A stretch of 64,000 bases of DNA from Amycolatopsis sp. NBC_01488 (GTDB lineage: Bacteria; Actinomycetota; Actinomycetes; Mycobacteriales; Pseudonocardiaceae). The stretch covers positions 9,334,501 through 9,398,500 of the forward strand of contig NZ_CP109434.1 of NCBI RefSeq assembly GCF_036227105.1, read 5' to 3'. Made by a program: the position numbers and the translations under genes. The notes beneath the pieces are model-generated. The model saw nothing but the letters and a program-made list of their open reading frames with translations, had not been told where the DNA came from and ran no database searches. This document shows, piece by piece, positions 1 to 8,004 of the stretch. Each line of letters begins with the position of its first letter. The first letter of the stretch is position 1.

Positions 1-79
1 GGAAGGTGCGCCGCGGGAGGTGTACGAGGTCCATGGACGGACCCTCCCGTGGCGGCGTACAGCTTTCGTACAAACGCCT

Positions 80-607
80 TCAGAGGCGCAGGGTGGCCTC
101 GAACGGGCGGGTGAGGTGGAGCTCGCCGTTCTCGCTCTTGGCGATGGGCTCGTAGTCCTCGCCGCGGAGTTCGAAGAGGGTGGCGGTGTTCTGTTCCCCC
201 GGCTCGACCAAGAGGTAGAACGAGATCAAAGCCTCGGCGTAGACGGCGCGCTTGAGGATCCGATCCTGCATCTTCGTGGACGGTGACACGATCTCCGCGG
301 CAAGCCGGACGTCGCTCGCTCCGTAGGCCACGGTGTCGACTCCGGGGCAGTCGAGAATGATCAGGTCGGGAGTCAGCAGTCTCCGCGCTGCGAGGCGGAC
401 GTTTACCCCGGGCAGCAACTCGGTGCCATCCGGCAATGCGGGCGCGCAGGCGGATTGGAGCTTCCCCAGAAGCCGCTGGTGTTCCAGTCCCGGCCATGGG
501 CTGACGAGCAGCATCCCGTCGACGAGTTCGACTCGCTGCAGCAAGGTTTGTTCTTCGGGCAGGGCGAGAACGTCATCGGCCGTCCAGCCGTCCGGTCGTG
601 GCGGCAA
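80..607 (-). CDS. Uma2-family (DUF820) putative endonuclease
   Basis: A 175-residue protein of the Uma2/DUF820 family, a PD-(D/E)XK nuclease-fold group common in actinobacteria and cyanobacteria. The signature is visible: a Pro-Asp-Leu motif (TPDLIILDC), then AEIVSPST with the acidic residue, then the basic K of DRILKR and a following YAEALISFYLLVEP strand-helix segment. Length is normal for the family (about 180-200). The real substrate of this family is not established; it may be a domesticated restriction-like nuclease. It stands alone, downstream of and on the same strand as the MerR gene, with about 90 bp between them. The ATG at 607 is the only good start I see. The family call is firm; function is unknown. 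Confidence 0.8.
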   Translation of the reverse strand: MPPRPDGWTADDVLALPEEQTLLQRVELVDGMLLVSPWPGLEHQRLLGKLQSACAPALPDGTELLPGVNVRLAARRLLTPDLIILDCPGVDTVAYGASDVRLAAEIVSPSTKMQDRILKRAVYAEALISFYLLVEPGEQNTATLFELRGEDYEPIAKSENGELHLTRPFEATLRL

Positions 608-700
608 GAGAACTCGTTGTGGATCATCACACGAGGAGTATGCGGACCGCCACCGACAGTTCTGGATCAGGTGAGGGCGTCACATAGGTGCGACACGCGT

Positions 701-1078
701 TCAGCCAGCCGAGGCCAGCTCGCCCGCGCCGCTGTACAGCTCGATCTTGAACCGGATGTGGTCCTGGTGCTCCTGCAACCGCGCGATCTGCGCCGCCACC
801 CGGGCCTCGTGCTCACGCAGGACGTCGACCCGCTCTTCGCGCGTCGCCTCGCCGGAGCGCAGCAGCTCCACGAACCGCAGCATCTCCGCGACCGGCATGC
901 CCGTGTACCTCAAGCACCGCAGCAGCTGCAGGAACTCCACGTCCTGCTCGGTGTAGAAACGCCGCCCGCCGGCCGTGCGGCCCACTTCGTGGAGCAGGCC
1001 GATGCGCTCGTAGTAGCGCAGCGTGTCGATCGTGAAACCGGTCTTTTCGGTCACCTGGGCCGGGGTGTAGGACGTCAC
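701..1078 (-). CDS. MerR-family transcriptional regulator
   Basis: A small regulator of the MerR family: an N-terminal winged helix (YTPAQVTEKTGFTIDTLRYYERIGLL) followed by GRRFYTEQDVEFLQLLRCLRYTGMPVAEM, which is the classic MerR layout, then a dimerisation coiled coil (about residues 75-115). There is no Cys-rich metal site at the C-terminus, so an organic or stress ligand is more likely than a metal. I chose the GTG at 1078 because a MerR-type promoter with a 19-bp spacer lies just upstream and would place the transcription start at or next to this codon; an upstream ATG at 1105 would lie inside the promoter. It probably regulates itself. The next gene upstream is trpA, same strand, ending at 1112. 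Confidence 0.85.
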   Translation of the reverse strand: MTSYTPAQVTEKTGFTIDTLRYYERIGLLHEVGRTAGGRRFYTEQDVEFLQLLRCLRYTGMPVAEMLRFVELLRSGEATREERVDVLREHEARVAAQIARLQEHQDHIRFKIELYSGAGELASAG

Positions 1079-1084
1079 GGACCC

Positions 1085-1115
1085 AGAGTGGCACCCGGAG
1101 TGCACTCCAGGTCAA
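1085..1115 (-). promoter_or_regulatory. MerR-type promoter and operator
   Basis: Read on the minus strand there is a -35 TTGACC (1110-1115), a 19-bp spacer and a -10-like CACTCT (1085-1090). The spacer carries an 18-bp imperfect dyad, on the plus strand CCCGGAGTGCACTCCAGG (1094-1111). Over-long spacers with a central dyad are the hallmark of MerR-activated promoters. The regulator immediately downstream is of that family, so autoregulation is the simple reading. The promoter lies directly downstream of the trpA stop. Confidence 0.7.
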
Positions 1116-1903
1116 GCGGTGGCGACCGCCCGGCGGACGCCTTCCGCCAGTTCCTCGGACAGCCTGCGGACCCCCGAGGGGCCTTCGGCCGCCGCCGTGA
1201 CCAGGGCCGATCCGACGATCACCGCGTCCGCGAACGACGCCACCTGGGCCGCCTGCGCACCCGACCGCACGCCCAGCCCGACACCGATCGGCAGGTCCGT
1301 GTGCGCCCGCGTGCGGCGGACCAGCGTCTCCGCGCCCGCGCCCACCTGGTCGCGCGCGCCCGTCACGCCCATCACCGCGGTCGCGTAGATGAATCCCGAG
1401 GACGCCGCCGCGGTGAGCGCGAGACGCTCCTCCGACGACGAAGGCGCCACCAGGAAGGTCCGGTCCAGGCCGTGCTCCTTCGAAGCCGACATCCACGACG
1501 CGGCTTCGTCCGGGATCAGGTCCGGCGTGATCAGGCCGAGCCCGCCCGCCGAAGCGAGGTCGCGCGCGAACCGGTCGACGCCGTAGCGGTTCACCGGGTT
1601 CCAGTACGTCATCACGACCGCGCGGCCGCCGCGCGCCGACACCGACTCGACCACCTCGAACAGGTGCTTGAGGCGGAAGCCGTTGTCCAGCGCGGTCACC
1701 GACGCGGCTTGGATGGTCGGGCCGTCCATCACCGGGTCGGAATACGGGACGCCGACCTCGATGAGGTCCGCGCCGCCGTCGACGCACGCCGCGATCAGGT
1801 CCTGGGACCCGGAAACCGTCGGGAACCCGGCCGGGAGGTAGCCGATCAGGGCGCCGCGACCCTCCGCGCGCGTCGTGGCGAAGAGATCGTCGAGCCCGCT
1901 CAC
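1112..1903 (-). CDS. trpA: Tryptophan synthase alpha chain
   Basis: Cleaves indole-3-glycerol phosphate to indole and glyceraldehyde-3-phosphate; the indole is channelled to TrpB. The protein (263 aa, normal length) shows the alpha-subunit signature LIEVGVPYSDPVMDGPTIQ with the catalytic Glu and Asp, and the phosphate-binding GVGLGVRSGAQA near the C-terminus. I start it at the GTG at 1903, whose first four bases overlap the TGA of trpB (GTGA), so the two are translationally coupled. It is the last gene of the minus-strand trp block; a MerR promoter follows. Cytoplasmic. Confidence 0.95.
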   Translation of the reverse strand: MSGLDDLFATTRAEGRGALIGYLPAGFPTVSGSQDLIAACVDGGADLIEVGVPYSDPVMDGPTIQAASVTALDNGFRLKHLFEVVESVSARGGRAVVMTYWNPVNRYGVDRFARDLASAGGLGLITPDLIPDEAASWMSASKEHGLDRTFLVAPSSSEERLALTAAASSGFIYATAVMGVTGARDQVGAGAETLVRRTRAHTDLPIGVGLGVRSGAQAAQVASFADAVIVGSALVTAAAEGPSGVRRLSEELAEGVRRAVATA

Positions 1904-3138
1904 TTGTCCACCAACCCGAACCACTTCGCCGCCGTGTCCATGTCCTTGTCGCCGCGGCCGGAGAGGTTCACGACGATCAGGCCGTCGGGTCCCAGTTCGC
2001 GGCCCAGCACCAGCGCGCCGGCCAGCGCGTGCGCCGACTCGATCGCCGGGATGATGCCTTCGGTGCGCGAGAGCAGCTTGAACGCGTCCATCGCCTCGGC
2101 GTCGGTGACCGGCCGGTACTCGGCGCGGCCGGTGTCCTTGAGCCACGCGTGCTCCGGGCCGACGCCCGGGTAGTCCAGCCCGGCCGAGATCGAGTGCGAC
2201 TCGACCGTCTGGCCGTCTTCGTCCTGCAGCAGGTACGTCATCGCGCCGTGCAGATTGCCCGGCGTGCCCTTCGTGAGCGTCGCGCCGTGGCGGTTGCCCT
2301 CGATGCCCTCGCCGCCCGGCTCCAGGCCGACCAGCCGCACGGACGGGTCGTCGTAGAAGCCGGAGAAGATGCCGATCGCGTTCGACCCGCCGCCGACGCA
2401 CGCCGCGACGACGTCGGGCAGGCGGCCGGCCTGCTCGAGGATCTGCTCGCGGGCCTCGGTGCCGATGACGTGGTGGAAGTTGCGGACCATCGCCGGGAAC
2501 GGCGCCGGGCCGGCCGCCGTGCCGAACAGGTAGTGCGTGGTGTCGGCGTTGGTGACCCAGTCGCGCAGCGCCTCGTTGATCGCGTCCTTCAGCGTCCGCG
2601 ACCCGGTCTTGACCGGGATCACCTCGGCGCCGAGCAGCCGCATGCGGGCGACGTTCAGCGCCTGGCGCTCGGTGTCGACCTCGCCCATGTAGACGACGCA
2701 GTCGAGGTCGAGCAGCGCGCACGCGGTGGCCGTCGCGACGCCGTGCTGGCCCGCGCCGGTCTCGGCGATCACGCGCTTCTTGCCCATCCGCTTGGTGAGC
2801 AGCGCCTGGCCCAGCACGTTGTTGATCTTGTGCGAGCCGGTGTGGTTCAGGTCTTCGCGCTTGAGGAACACGCGCGCGCCGCCGGCGTGCTCGCCGAAGC
2901 GCTTGGCCTCGGTGAGCAGCGACGGGCGGCCCGCGTAGTCCTTGAGCAGGCGGTGGAACTCGTTCAGGAAGTCCGGGTCGTGGCGGGCCTTGTCGTACTC
3001 GGCGGCGACCTCGTCGACGACGCCGATCAGCGCCTCCGGCATGAACCGCCCGCCGTACGGGCCGTAGTAACCGCGCTCGTCCGGGTCGTGCGTGCCGACG
3101 CCGTGAGGCTCTTCGACAACACCGTGTTCCTCGGTCAC
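1900..3138 (-). CDS. trpB: Tryptophan synthase beta chain
   Basis: The PLP enzyme that joins indole and serine to make tryptophan. It is 412 aa long, normal for TrpB1. Visible are the start of the conserved core (YYGPYGGRFMPEALI), the PLP lysine in LNHTGSHKINN (about K104), and the Gly-rich phosphate loop CVGGGSNAIG. It overlaps trpC upstream by 4 bases and trpA downstream by 4 bases, so trpC-trpB-trpA is a tightly coupled unit. Nothing suggests a duplicate or TrpB2-type role. Confidence 0.97.
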   Translation of the reverse strand: MTEEHGVVEEPHGVGTHDPDERGYYGPYGGRFMPEALIGVVDEVAAEYDKARHDPDFLNEFHRLLKDYAGRPSLLTEAKRFGEHAGGARVFLKREDLNHTGSHKINNVLGQALLTKRMGKKRVIAETGAGQHGVATATACALLDLDCVVYMGEVDTERQALNVARMRLLGAEVIPVKTGSRTLKDAINEALRDWVTNADTTHYLFGTAAGPAPFPAMVRNFHHVIGTEAREQILEQAGRLPDVVAACVGGGSNAIGIFSGFYDDPSVRLVGLEPGGEGIEGNRHGATLTKGTPGNLHGAMTYLLQDEDGQTVESHSISAGLDYPGVGPEHAWLKDTGRAEYRPVTDAEAMDAFKLLSRTEGIIPAIESAHALAGALVLGRELGPDGLIVVNLSGRGDKDMDTAAKWFGLVDK

Positions 3139-3944
3139 CGCGACGGCCTCGGGCAGGCGGGGTGGGAACCGGCGGTGACCAGCTTGACCAGGGCGCCCTT
3201 CGGGTCACCGGAGGCGACGAGCCCCTCGCCGACCAGCACCGCGTCGGCGCCGTGGCCGGCGTAGGACATCAGGTCGCCCGGCCCGCGGACCCCGGACTCG
3301 GCGACCTTGTAGACGTCCATCGGCAGGCCGGGGGCCAGCCGCGAGAAGACGTCGCGGTCCACCTCGAGGGTGTGCAGGTTGCGCGCGTTGACGCCGATGA
3401 CCTTGGCGCCCGCTTCGAGGGCCTTGTCGGCCTCTTCGGCGTTGTGGATCTCCACCAGCGCGGTCATCCCGAGCGACTCGACGCGGTCGAGCAGCGCGGC
3501 GAGCGCGTTCTGCTCCAGCGCGGCGACGATCAGCAGCACCATGTCGGCGCCATGCAGGCGGGCCTCGTGCACCTGGTACGGGCTGACGATGAAGTCCTTG
3601 CGCAGGATGGGGGTGTCCACCGCGGCGCGGACCGCGTCGAGGTCGGCCAGCGAGCCGCCGAAGCGGCGCTGCTCGGTGAGCACGCTGATCACGCGCGCGC
3701 CGCCGTCTTCGTAGTCCTTCGCCAGCGCGGCGGGGTCGGGGATGTCGGCCAGGTCGCCCTTGGAGGGGCTGCGGCGCTTCACCTCGGCGATCACGCCGAT
3801 GCCGGACTCGCGCAGGGCGGACATCACGTCGCGGGGCGCCGGGGCGGCCGCCGCGCGGATCTTCAGCTCGTCGAACGGCAGCACGGACTCGCGTGCCGCG
3901 AGGTCCTCGCGCACGCCGGCGACGATGTCTTCGAGCACGGTCAC
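3135..3944 (-). CDS. trpC: Indole-3-glycerol phosphate synthase
   Basis: Closes the indole ring: converts carboxyphenylaminodeoxyribulose phosphate to indole-3-glycerol phosphate. The 269-aa protein has the TIM-barrel signatures IAEVKRRSPSKG (catalytic Lys), ILRKDFI, and VNARNLHTLEVD, with the C-terminal phosphate site AESGV. The GTG start at 3944 is supported by its 4-base overlap with the stop of a short leader ORF (3941-3997). It is a stand-alone TrpC, not fused to TrpF, consistent with PriA providing the TrpF step. Confidence 0.95.
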   Translation of the reverse strand: MTVLEDIVAGVREDLAARESVLPFDELKIRAAAAPAPRDVMSALRESGIGVIAEVKRRSPSKGDLADIPDPAALAKDYEDGGARVISVLTEQRRFGGSLADLDAVRAAVDTPILRKDFIVSPYQVHEARLHGADMVLLIVAALEQNALAALLDRVESLGMTALVEIHNAEEADKALEAGAKVIGVNARNLHTLEVDRDVFSRLAPGLPMDVYKVAESGVRGPGDLMSYAGHGADAVLVGEGLVASGDPKGALVKLVTAGSHPACPRPSR

Positions 3945-3997
3945 CGGGCGCCCCCGCCCGGGTACGCGCTCACGGATTCATTCGCAAGGTCGCTCAC
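3941..3997 (-). CDS. 18-codon leader ORF coupled to trpC
   Basis: A short ORF too small for gene finders: GTG at 3997, 18 sense codons encoding MSDLANESVSAYPGGGAR, and a TGA that overlaps the GTG of trpC by 4 bases (GTGA). A purine-rich ribosome site (GGGGAAGG) lies about 5-8 bases before its start, stronger than anything before trpC itself. The peptide has no tryptophan, so it is not a classical attenuation leader; translational coupling is the more likely role. It may simply be how ribosomes are delivered to trpC. Existence as a translated ORF is an inference. Confidence 0.45.
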   Translation of the reverse strand: MSDLANESVSAYPGGGAR

Positions 3998-4068
3998 AAA
4001 AACCTTCCCCTTCCCGCCGAAACGATGCTAACCCCCGCATCTGGAGCGCCCGGTTCCGGGTGCGCGCG

Positions 4069-4629
4069 TTACTCCGAATGCCTCCCCCGGACGTCCGTCG
4101 GGTCCTCTCCTTCCGACAGCGCTTCCCACAGCTCGGCGTCCGGATCGCGCGCCTTCTTGCGCGTGGCCGGGGCCGCGTACCGGGCCCCGAGCCGCGCGGC
4201 CTTCCCGGCGCCCTTGACGGCTGCCAACCCGCCCGCCCCGACGAGAATTCCCCCCAGCACGGCCAGGCCGCGCCCGAGCAGCATCTGCGTCACGGGCAGC
4301 CCGTCGGCGTACCCGGAGAACTTGACCCCCGCCACGCCGGACCAGACCGCGGCGACGCCCGCCAGCGCGAGCACGACGCCCAGGACGCGGCGCGCCCAGC
4401 CGCCGGTCGCGATCACCCCGGCCACGCCCGCCAGCGCGAGCAGGGCCAGCGGCACGAGCGCCGTCGCGCGCTGCTCGCCGGTCTCGCGGTAGAGCACCGT
4501 GCCGCGCACGCCGCCGTCGCGGAACTCGGCGAACCACGTCAGCCGTGACGCACCCCACAGCGCGAGCGCGCCGAGCAGGAGCGCGCCCACGATCATCCAC
4601 AGTGGACGGCGAGACGGCGTGTCAGACAT
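4069..4629 (-). CDS. Trp biosynthesis-associated membrane protein (TIGR02234-like)
   Basis: A 186-aa integral membrane protein of the family found beside trpE/trpC in actinobacteria (Trp_oprn_chp). It has about four hydrophobic segments (roughly residues 12-28, 58-76, 82-100 and 115-135) and a charged, Arg/Lys/Glu-rich cytoplasmic tail that ends GRHSE. Its start lies 8 bases inside the 3' end of trpE, so it is co-translated with trpE. Its biochemical role is unknown; position suggests tryptophan or precursor handling. A gap of about 70 bp before the trpC leader ORF may hold a secondary promoter. Confidence 0.85.
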   Translation of the reverse strand: MSDTPSRRPLWMIVGALLLGALALWGASRLTWFAEFRDGGVRGTVLYRETGEQRATALVPLALLALAGVAGVIATGGWARRVLGVVLALAGVAAVWSGVAGVKFSGYADGLPVTQMLLGRGLAVLGGILVGAGGLAAVKGAGKAARLGARYAAPATRKKARDPDAELWEALSEGEDPTDVRGRHSE

Positions 4630-6172
4630 GGGCGGAGTCCGCGGCCGGGTCGAGGGAGCCCGCCGCCACCATCGTCTGCGCGGCGGCCACGGCCGAAAGC
4701 ACGGTCCTGGCCTTGTTGAGCGACTCGGTGTCCTCGTAGTCCGGCACCGAGTCGGCGACCACCCCGCCCCCGGCCTGGACGTGCGCGATGCCGTCCTTGA
4801 CCAGCGCCGTGCGGATCGCGATCGCGGTGTCCGCGTCGCCGGCGAAGTCGAGGTAGCCGACGACGCCGCCGTACAGCGCGCGGCGGACCGGCTCCAGCTC
4901 CTCGATCAGCTGCATCGCGCGGACCTTCGGCGCGCCCGAGAGTGTCCCGGCCGGGAAGCACGCGGTGACCGCGTCGAACGCCGTCTTGCCCTCGGCCAGC
5001 TCGCCGGTGACGGTCGACACGATGTGCATGACGTGGCTGTAGCGCTCGATCTGGAAGAAGTCGACGACGCGCACGGTGCCCGGCTTGCAGACCTTGCCGA
5101 GGTCGTTGCGCCCGAGGTCGACGAGCATCAGGTGCTCGGCGCGCTCCTTCTCGTCGGCCAGCAGGTCCTTGGCCAGCTGCGCGTCCTCCTCCGGGTCGGC
5201 GCCGCGCCAGCGCGTGCCCGCGATCGGGTGCGTGGTCGCGCGGCCGTCCCGCACGGTGACGAGCGATTCGGGGCTGGAGCCGACGATGTCGAAGCCCTCC
5301 AGCCGCAGCAGGTACATGTACGGGCTCGGGTTGGACGTCCGGAGCACGCGGTAGATGTCGAGCGCGTCGGCAGCCGTCGGGATCTCGAACCGTTGCGACG
5401 GCACGATCTGGAACGCTTCGCCGGCCTTGATCGCCTCGACGGCCTTCTCGACCGCCGCGTGGAAGTCCTCCTTGGACCGCTTCCGGACGAATTCGGGCGC
5501 GGGACGCTCGAACGCGGCCACCGTCGGCGGCGCGTGGACCTGCAGTTCCTCGGTCATCACGGACAGCCGGGCGACGGCGTCGTCGTAGGCCGCGTCCACG
5601 CGCTCGGGCGAGTCGTCCCAGTTGACGGCGTTCGCGATGAGCGTCACCGTGCCCTCGTGGTGGTCGAACGCCGCGAGGTCGGTGGCCAGGAGCATGGTGA
5701 GCTCCGGGATGTCGAGGTCGCGCTCGGCCAGCTCCGGCAGCTTTTCCAGCCAGCGCACGGAGTCGTAGCCGATGTAGCCGACCATGCCGCCGGTCAGCGG
5801 CGGCAGCCCGGGCAGCGGCTCGGTGTGCAGTGCTTCGATGGTCTCGCGCAGGACGTCCAGCGGGTTGCCGTCGGCCGGCAGGCCGACCGGCGGCGTGCCG
5901 GTCCAGACCGCTTCGCCGTCGCGGACGGTGAGCGCGGCCGGGCTGCGGACGCCGATGAACGACCAGCGCGTCCAGGAGGCGCCGTTCTCCGCGGACTCGA
6001 ACAGGAACGTGCCCGGCCGGTCGGCCGCGAGCTTGCGGTAGACCCCGATCGGCGTCTCGCCGTCGGCGAGGACCCGGCGCACGACCGGGATGACGCGGCG
6101 GCTTTCGGCGAGGGCGCGGAAGTCTTCGCGGGAGGGGCTGACCGAGCCGGGACCGGCGGTTGCGCTGACCAT
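4622..6172 (-). CDS. trpE: Anthranilate synthase component I
   Basis: Makes anthranilate from chorismate with ammonia from a glutaminase partner. About 516 aa. The C-terminal chorismate-binding domain shows the family motifs HPIAGTRWRGAD, LMLVDLGRNDLGKVC and SGAPKVRAMQLIEELEP; the N-terminal part has FLFESAENG, the usual site of tryptophan feedback binding. The ATG at 6172 (MVSATAGPG) is preferred over one three codons upstream. The glutaminase subunit trpG and trpD are not in the window. It is the first gene of the minus-strand trp block; a palindrome at 6215-6242 lies between it and the divergent TetR gene. Confidence 0.95.
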   Translation of the reverse strand: MVSATAGPGSVSPSREDFRALAESRRVIPVVRRVLADGETPIGVYRKLAADRPGTFLFESAENGASWTRWSFIGVRSPAALTVRDGEAVWTGTPPVGLPADGNPLDVLRETIEALHTEPLPGLPPLTGGMVGYIGYDSVRWLEKLPELAERDLDIPELTMLLATDLAAFDHHEGTVTLIANAVNWDDSPERVDAAYDDAVARLSVMTEELQVHAPPTVAAFERPAPEFVRKRSKEDFHAAVEKAVEAIKAGEAFQIVPSQRFEIPTAADALDIYRVLRTSNPSPYMYLLRLEGFDIVGSSPESLVTVRDGRATTHPIAGTRWRGADPEEDAQLAKDLLADEKERAEHLMLVDLGRNDLGKVCKPGTVRVVDFFQIERYSHVMHIVSTVTGELAEGKTAFDAVTACFPAGTLSGAPKVRAMQLIEELEPVRRALYGGVVGYLDFAGDADTAIAIRTALVKDGIAHVQAGGGVVADSVPDYEDTESLNKARTVLSAVAAAQTMVAAGSLDPAADSAHV

Positions 6173-6214
6173 GACCCTCATTGTGCTGCACCGCCCGGAG
6201 GGGTTTTGCCAGAC

Positions 6215-6242
6215 CCTGAATTCAATGAGTGTTGAATTCAGG
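6215..6242. promoter_or_regulatory. TetR-type operator between trpE and tetR
   Basis: A perfect inverted repeat with 11-base arms, CCTGAATTCAA and TTGAATTCAGG, separated by 6 bases. It lies 25 bp before the TetR start at 6267 and about 43 bp before the trpE start. The AT-rich core stands out against the GC-rich surroundings. Size and placement fit a dimer-of-dimers TetR operator controlling the regulator itself, and it could also touch the trpE promoter. Confidence 0.7.
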
Positions 6243-6266
6243 AGGTGCGTGCGTCATGATGGAGGC

Positions 6267-6872
6267 GTGAGCACCACCGAGCCTACTTCGCGACGCCGCG
6301 GGCGGCGCCCCGCCGGCCAGGACACGCGCACCGCGCTGATCGAAGCCGCGCGGGCCGTGTTCGCCGAGAACGGCTACGACGGGGCCACCGTGCGCGCGAT
6401 CGCCACCCGCGCGGGAGTCGACGCGGCCATGGTCAACCACTGGTTCGGCGGCAAGGAGGGGCTGTTCGCCAAGGCGGTGCTCCAGCTGCCCTTCGACCCC
6501 ATGGAACTGCTGGCCGTCCTGCGCGACGGCCCGGACGACCAGTTCGGCGAGCGGATCGTCCGCACCTTCATCACCCGCTGGGACGGCGCGGGCGGCGAGG
6601 TCTTCGTGGCGCTCGTCCGCAGCATCACCGGCCACGAGCAGGCCGGGCACGTGCTGCGCGACTTCTTCCAGAAGTTCTTCACGGCGGCGATCTCGTCGAT
6701 CGGCTCGGACCGGGTCTCGCTGCGCATGACGCTCTGCGCGTCCCAGATGGTCGGCATGGGCATGGTCCGGTACGTGGCGAAGTTCGAGCCGTTCGCCAGC
6801 GAGGACGTCGAGGTCATCGTGCGGGCGGTGGCACCGAACCTGCAGCGCTACCTCACCGGCGACATCGACTGA
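6267..6872 (+). CDS. TetR/AcrR-family regulator (trpE-divergent)
   Basis: A TetR repressor of about 201 aa. The N-terminal helix-turn-helix region is clear: DTRTALIEAARAVFAENGYDGATVRAIATRAGVDAAMVNHWFGGKEGLF. The C-terminal domain resembles the TetR_C_33-type ligand domain seen in a second regulator at 10952-11548, so the two are paralogues. The GTG at 6267 is chosen because the HTH then begins about 20 residues in, and the 11-bp-arm palindrome lies just upstream. The gene converges on and overlaps the DUF3592 gene by 25 bp. Target beyond itself is unknown. Confidence 0.9.
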   Translation: MSTTEPTSRRRGRRPAGQDTRTALIEAARAVFAENGYDGATVRAIATRAGVDAAMVNHWFGGKEGLFAKAVLQLPFDPMELLAVLRDGPDDQFGERIVRTFITRWDGAGGEVFVALVRSITGHEQAGHVLRDFFQKFFTAAISSIGSDRVSLRMTLCASQMVGMGMVRYVAKFEPFASEDVEVIVRAVAPNLQRYLTGDID

Positions 6873-7894
6873 TCCCGCGACCCGATCGCGCGCACGGGCA
6901 TGGCGTACGGGCCGGGCTTGCGCGGGCCGTACGGGAACAGCACGACCATCCGCCGCCCCCAGCCGCCGATCCACGCGCGGCGGTGCTCCTGGCCGGCCAG
7001 GACGCCGGGGCCGTGCGTCGACAGCGCGCAGCGCAGCACGATCCCGGAGCCGTCGCGGTAGCGCACCCGGACCTCCGGCAGGCGCCGGCCGCGTCCGCGG
7101 TAGGGGTCGGGCACGACGGTGACCGCCGCGACCCGCCACCCGGTGCGGGTGACCGCGCGGGCCCGGCCGCGCCAGCCCGCCGCGCCGTTCAGCGCGAACG
7201 GCATCCCGATGAAGCCGGCCAGCAGGAGGAGCACGCCGAAGCCGACGAGGACCTGGTTCTCGTTCGGCTCCTCGGGGGTGCGGACGTGCTCCGGATCGGC
7301 CGGGTCGTAAATGACGGTCACCACGTCGCCGACGCGGTAGGCGTGCGTGGTGTCGCGCACGATCTCCGCGGTCCAGGCCGTGCCCGGCGACTCGTAGCGC
7401 ACCCGGAACGAAGGCGTCCCCTTGGCCGGGTTGTCGACGGAGACCACCACGCCGGCCACGCGGACACCGGAGGCGAGCAGGTCCGCGGCGGTCTGGTCCG
7501 CCGCGTTCGTGCCCGCGACTCCGCCCGCGAACACCGCGGTCCAGACCAGGACCAGCCCGGCCGCGCGACGGGCGAGCCGGCGCAGGCGCGCGGTCTCGGC
7601 GTCGAGGTCGATCCGGCCTTCGCCGTTGGTGGCGTCCCGCGCGGGCAGCCAGGCCCCGTAGTCCGGGACGTGGGCCCGCAGCCTCCGGTCGGCGGCCCGC
7701 AGCCGCGAGGTGCCGAACGCGGCGAGCGCCAGGGATCCGCTCAGGATGGCGGCTTCGCCGGGGAGTTCACCGTCTTCGAAGACGTAGGCCGGGGCGAGCA
7801 GCGAGTAGGTCGTGCCGACGCCGAAGAAGAGGAAGACCAGCATCGCGACGACCGTCAGGACCAGCCAGCCGGTCCGCCGTCTTTCGTGCTCCAT
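6848..7894 (-). CDS. DUF3592-like membrane protein
   Basis: About 348 aa when started at the ATG at 7894 (MEHERRRTGWLVL). There are hydrophobic segments near residues 9-32, 42-58, 100-122 and 192-215. The middle part, roughly residues 135-185, contains VSVDNPAKGTPSFRVRYES and YRVGDVVTVIYDPADPEHVR, the typical DUF3592 beta-rich domain. The C-terminal part repeats a similar theme (RVRYRDGSGIVLRC). Function unknown; probably at the cell envelope. The longer reading frame extends upstream into the IS5 element and is not real. It overlaps the convergent TetR gene at its 3' end. Confidence 0.75.
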   Translation of the reverse strand: MEHERRRTGWLVLTVVAMLVFLFFGVGTTYSLLAPAYVFEDGELPGEAAILSGSLALAAFGTSRLRAADRRLRAHVPDYGAWLPARDATNGEGRIDLDAETARLRRLARRAAGLVLVWTAVFAGGVAGTNAADQTAADLLASGVRVAGVVVSVDNPAKGTPSFRVRYESPGTAWTAEIVRDTTHAYRVGDVVTVIYDPADPEHVRTPEEPNENQVLVGFGVLLLLAGFIGMPFALNGAAGWRGRARAVTRTGWRVAAVTVVPDPYRGRGRRLPEVRVRYRDGSGIVLRCALSTHGPGVLAGQEHRRAWIGGWGRRMVVLFPYGPRKPGPYAMPVRAIGSRDQSMSPVR

Positions 7895-8004
7895 CAGCCG
7901 AGCGTAGAACCGCCGATCCGCGCCGACGCTGCGAGAAACGGCACAGGGCGCGAGGGCAACCGGACGGCCTCGCCGGGCGTGCGCGGCATGGACCGAGCGG
8001 TCTA

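Noticed and set aside
455..2173. Long plus-strand ORFs opposite the trp genes (also 2029-3264, 4499-6235)
   Set aside because: Typical high-GC shadow frames, Arg/Asp/His-rich with no domain or ribosome site; the minus-strand genes explain the DNA.
1112..3208. A single 698-codon minus-strand ORF across trpA and trpB
   Set aside because: The first two thirds are a shadow frame of trpB (Arg/Ala-rich, no motif); only the last part is trpA, which starts at GTG 1903.
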